NCBI GenBank assembly: GCA_002683155.1
Contig: NYST01000001.1
Coordinates: 1 to 5,512, forward strand
Origin: Methanobacteriota archaeon
Lineage (GTDB): Archaea; Thermoplasmatota; Poseidoniia; Poseidoniales; Thalassarchaeaceae
Length of the DNA: 5,512 nt
Reading direction: 5' to 3'
Below are positions 2,963-5,512 of the stretch, in pieces; within the stretch, counting starts at the first letter, position 1, and each line of letters begins with the position of its first letter. The position numbers and the translations under genes were made by a program. A model generated the notes under the pieces. That model did not search any database and was not told where the DNA came from. It saw nothing but the letters and a program-made list of their open reading frames with translations.

Positions 2963-5512
2963 ATGCGTAGGGCATTTAAACCATATCTTCGTCATCCGCT
3001 TTCAAAACGGCCCGCTGTTGAGCGGCCTGATGAAGATGTTGAAGTAGTAATCCTACCAGAGTGGGATACAGTTCTTCGGTATGACGGCAGTCCTCTTATG
3101 CAGGACTCGATGGTGGACGATCCACAGGGTGTAAACGTTGTCCCTGGCGATAACCAGTCATATCACCTTGAAGACGAAAACGGAAATGAAAGAAAGTGGA
3201 TTGCAATTGGTCTTGCCACAGACAATCGTCAGATTGACGAGTTCCGATCACCAAACCCAATAGATGATACTGTTGACCCCGCCGATGTAGTGGCGGACGG
3301 ACTTGTTTATACAAACATAGGACCTACTCGTTCCGTTCTTTCTTTCAACTTAGACGCGATCCCAACAAACGCCGAGATCATCAGTGCAGAATTGGAACTG
3401 GTCCCAGTCACGTCACATGTCGGTGTGGAGGACGTTTGGAATGAATTCCCAGATGGTGTGCAGGATGTCTGGCCCGATACTGGTGTACCATGTGAAATAC
3501 ACAATCTAGTAAATAATATTTCCGAGAGTTGCACATGGAACACTACCGACAACAGTTTTCTACAAATTGGAAGTCTCGGAGTCAACGTCCCAGACCAATT
3601 TAAGAGATGGCATATGCAGAATACTAATAGTTCTGTTGTCCTACCCAGTCCGTTTGGTGCCATACAAAACAGTAAGCGTTGGGATATTCAAGAGCCTGAT
3701 CAGACTTTTTGGGATACTTTTACTGGAACGCTTCAAGAACGAAGTAAAATCGATCTCTCCGCAAAAGAAGACCACGGTCATGTTGGATATGCCCTGTTGG
3801 GTGGTGGTGCTGTAGAGAACGTACCAAAGGACGAAGACGGAAATCCGCTACCAGATCGATTGGGTGCGTTTAGAATTGAGAAGGGCGCATGGGATGAACA
3901 GACGGATGGAGACGATGAAGTAAATCAGGACATCATTGATGGATTTAAATTCATTGACGTAACACGAGCAGTTCAATACGCTCATGCAGAACAAAATAGA
4001 ACATGCAATCTCCTTCTTCGTGCGAAACACTGGACCGAAACCGATCTCACGGAGGATCAGACCGAAGAGACCTTTATACCACCCGAGTTATCACTGGATT
4101 CTATTCTTCTAGAAGATGAAACGGACTCTGATGATCAAGTCGAAATTGATCACAATGCAATCATTCGGTTTACTCCAGACCGATTCGATGTGGACGGAAA
4201 CCCAGACACCGATGGTGACATAACTTGGATCGAAAAGGCTGAGGGTGACGGTTGGGATGTTACTTATGATTGGCAAGTTAAGTATCCACCTATAACTGAT
4301 TTCCCAGGTCCCGATTTCAAGGTCATATTGATTCGGAATGAGACAGAACAAGAAGTTCCAGTTGATGGGACTCAACAACCCACGTCTCTAGTAGAAGGAG
4401 ATGTGTTGACAGTCAGAGATATTAGTTCTGGTGGTGGTTTCAATAATCGACACGATTTTGAGTTCTTTACGGGCGAAGATGAGGAAGAAGGTGAGGAAGA
4501 AGGTGAGGAAGAAGGTGAGGGAGAGATTGGAAACGGACTAAACACGAATTTCGTGGTAACTCCCGAAATCATTCCAGATGATGATGAATCAATTTTACTT
4601 AAACTTCGAGTTGGGGTAAGAGCGCAGGGTGCGAATCTTATTAATGGGGATTTTGACCCTAATATTGGAGCCTTCCCCTCACAATTTAGTGAGTTTACGC
4701 CGGGGGTTATTCAAAAGCCACCCATAAATGATGACCCAGATATCATACCCACATACTCCTTTGAGTTTGAAACTACTCCCGCAGATCAATTCGGAGTAGA
4801 CAGTGATCTCACAACATTAAATACGATAAAAACCACATTCAGGATAACAGATCCTCGGCCTGGTTTTGATTGGGTGAGTCCCGAATCTCCGATGGCCGAG
4901 ATTGATTACCAAAAAAATGTAACAGTTTTTAACTCTGGCAATAATGGGCAGGGGGCCTTAACTATAAGCAATGATGTTTTTGAGGTGACTTCAGTTAGTG
5001 CGAAAAATGAATTTGAAGTTACGTTCAGAGGTCAAGATCTTTTAGATCTGACTGAGGGTACTGTTGATGATGCGTATCTTGTGATTGTTAGCCTCGACTA
5101 TAAGGCCACAGGAGTCGATCCAGCTTCCGGCGACGAAGGTAATCCAACTGGAGAATATGAAGATGAACCCCCCGCCGAGGTGCCTTCGACTTCTACCTAT
5201 GACTTTAATATTCTACAAACTAACACTGAATTCACCGCAAAAATAATAGAACCATCAATGAGACGTGGTGTTTTCACTACCACTAATCTGAGAGGACCGC
5301 TAAGAAACGAGGATGGTGTTGGTCAGAGTCTAAACTTGAAGTTAGCACAGCCAGATTCTTTTGTAAAAACAAACATGTTCCAGAGAGAACTCGCACCATG
5401 TCAACTCGAACTATGCCAATGCCCTCCGAATAATGAGGCGGGATTTAATACTGCTCTCCTACCAATCGAGGAGCGAAGTAGATTCTCTGAAATCACAGCA
5501 ACGAAAAATAAA
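2963..5512 (+). CDS. large virion-like protein with a DNRLRE/CBM96-like region, 3' partial
   Basis: The frame is open for 850 codons with no stop and runs off the window. After a basic start (residues 1-22), an N-terminal region (about 95-360) resembles the DNRLRE/CBM96 carbohydrate-binding-type module of surface proteins: RSVLSFNLDAIP then SAELELVP (123-148), a SCTWNTTD element (189-196), DVTRAV (332-337) and LLLRA (350-354), with a long insertion between about 205 and 310. An acidic EEEG repeat (507-518) follows, then beta-rich, Thr/Asp-rich sequence that could be Ig-like (about 590-710), and a CxxxxCxC cluster (813-820). There is no signal peptide, as expected for a virion protein. It may be a tail fibre, neck decoration or other adhesion protein that contacts host glycans; the exact role is unproven. 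AGGAG 7 bases upstream of ATG 2963 fixes the start and lies inside a hairpin arm, suggesting controlled translation. Confidence 0.85.
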   Translation, partial: MRRAFKPYLRHPLSKRPAVERPDEDVEVVILPEWDTVLRYDGSPLMQDSMVDDPQGVNVVPGDNQSYHLEDENGNERKWIAIGLATDNRQIDEFRSPNPIDDTVDPADVVADGLVYTNIGPTRSVLSFNLDAIPTNAEIISAELELVPVTSHVGVEDVWNEFPDGVQDVWPDTGVPCEIHNLVNNISESCTWNTTDNSFLQIGSLGVNVPDQFKRWHMQNTNSSVVLPSPFGAIQNSKRWDIQEPDQTFWDTFTGTLQERSKIDLSAKEDHGHVGYALLGGGAVENVPKDEDGNPLPDRLGAFRIEKGAWDEQTDGDDEVNQDIIDGFKFIDVTRAVQYAHAEQNRTCNLLLRAKHWTETDLTEDQTEETFIPPELSLDSILLEDETDSDDQVEIDHNAIIRFTPDRFDVDGNPDTDGDITWIEKAEGDGWDVTYDWQVKYPPITDFPGPDFKVILIRNETEQEVPVDGTQQPTSLVEGDVLTVRDISSGGGFNNRHDFEFFTGEDEEEGEEEGEEEGEGEIGNGLNTNFVVTPEIIPDDDESILLKLRVGVRAQGANLINGDFDPNIGAFPSQFSEFTPGVIQKPPINDDPDIIPTYSFEFETTPADQFGVDSDLTTLNTIKTTFRITDPRPGFDWVSPESPMAEIDYQKNVTVFNSGNNGQGALTISNDVFEVTSVSAKNEFEVTFRGQDLLDLTEGTVDDAYLVIVSLDYKATGVDPASGDEGNPTGEYEDEPPAEVPSTSTYDFNILQTNTEFTAKIIEPSMRRGVFTTTNLRGPLRNEDGVGQSLNLKLAQPDSFVKTNMFQRELAPCQLELCQCPPNNEAGFNTALLPIEERSRFSEITATKNK
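4481..4516 (+). repeat. three in-frame 12-bp repeats encoding EEEG
   Basis: GAGGAAGAAGGT occurs three times in tandem without mismatch, followed by a degenerate GAGGGAGAG. Each unit is four codons (EEEG), so gain or loss by slippage keeps the frame. It encodes an acidic flexible linker between the DNRLRE-like half and the C-terminal half of the large protein. Confidence 0.9.

Noticed and set aside
3307..3663. Minus-strand open frame of 118 codons inside the virion-like gene
   Set aside because: The plus strand is continuously coding here with a recognisable module; the antisense frame is Ser/Thr/Pro-rich as expected for a shadow.
4372..4572. Minus-strand Ser/Pro repeat frame
   Set aside because: It is the complement of the EEEG repeat and has no independent support.
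1..5512. tRNA genes, CRISPR arrays, insertion sequences
   Set aside because: No cloverleaf, regularly spaced repeats, transposase-like frame or terminal inverted repeats were seen.

Overview
The window looks like part of a tailed-phage genome, most likely a marine T4-like (myovirus-type) phage, though this is inferred from a few signals. The supporting signals are closely packed small genes with strong Shine-Dalgarno sites and TAATG or ATGA junctions; a small protein matching the WYL_2/DUF2693 SH3-barrel family common in marine T4-like phages; an exact match to the T4-like late-promoter consensus NATAAATA; a secreted lysozyme; and a large virion-like protein running off the right edge. A signal peptide and a lipobox in the lysis genes point to a Gram-negative host. 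No hallmark gene (capsid, terminase, polymerase) is present, so placement to genus is not possible.

Left block (about 1-1700, relatively GC-rich). A 5'-truncated gene fragment (2-177), with an apparent frame change near position 100, is followed by a small acidic protein (191-451). A late-promoter-like octamer (451-458) precedes what I read as a lysis cassette: an entericidin-like lipoprotein (540-773), a very stable UUCG-capped hairpin (794-826), an unrecognised Trp-rich protein (896-1270), and, overlapping it by ATGA, a signal-peptide-bearing lysozyme resembling the invertebrate-type/destabilase family (1267-1683). The block closes with an intrinsic terminator (1673-1701) whose loop contains the lysozyme stop codon.

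Middle block (about 1702-2890, AT-richer, early-gene-like). A strong sigma-70 promoter (1706-1733) starts directly after the terminator and drives a tight series of small genes: WYL_2/DUF2693 (1780-2046), an unknown protein one base downstream (2048-2275), a possible second sigma-70 promoter (2268-2296), a Lys-rich unknown (2342-2587) and an unknown joined by TAATG (2587-2889).

Right block (2890-5512). A 14-bp inverted repeat (2914-2961) looks like a terminator, and its 3' arm also contains the Shine-Dalgarno sequence of the next gene, so it can hide that site. An extended -10-like element lies in its loop. After it, an open frame of 850 codons (2963 to the window end, no stop) encodes an acidic virion-like protein with a region resembling the DNRLRE/CBM96 module and an in-frame 12-bp EEEG repeat. 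No tRNA, CRISPR, insertion sequence or convincing minus-strand gene was seen.
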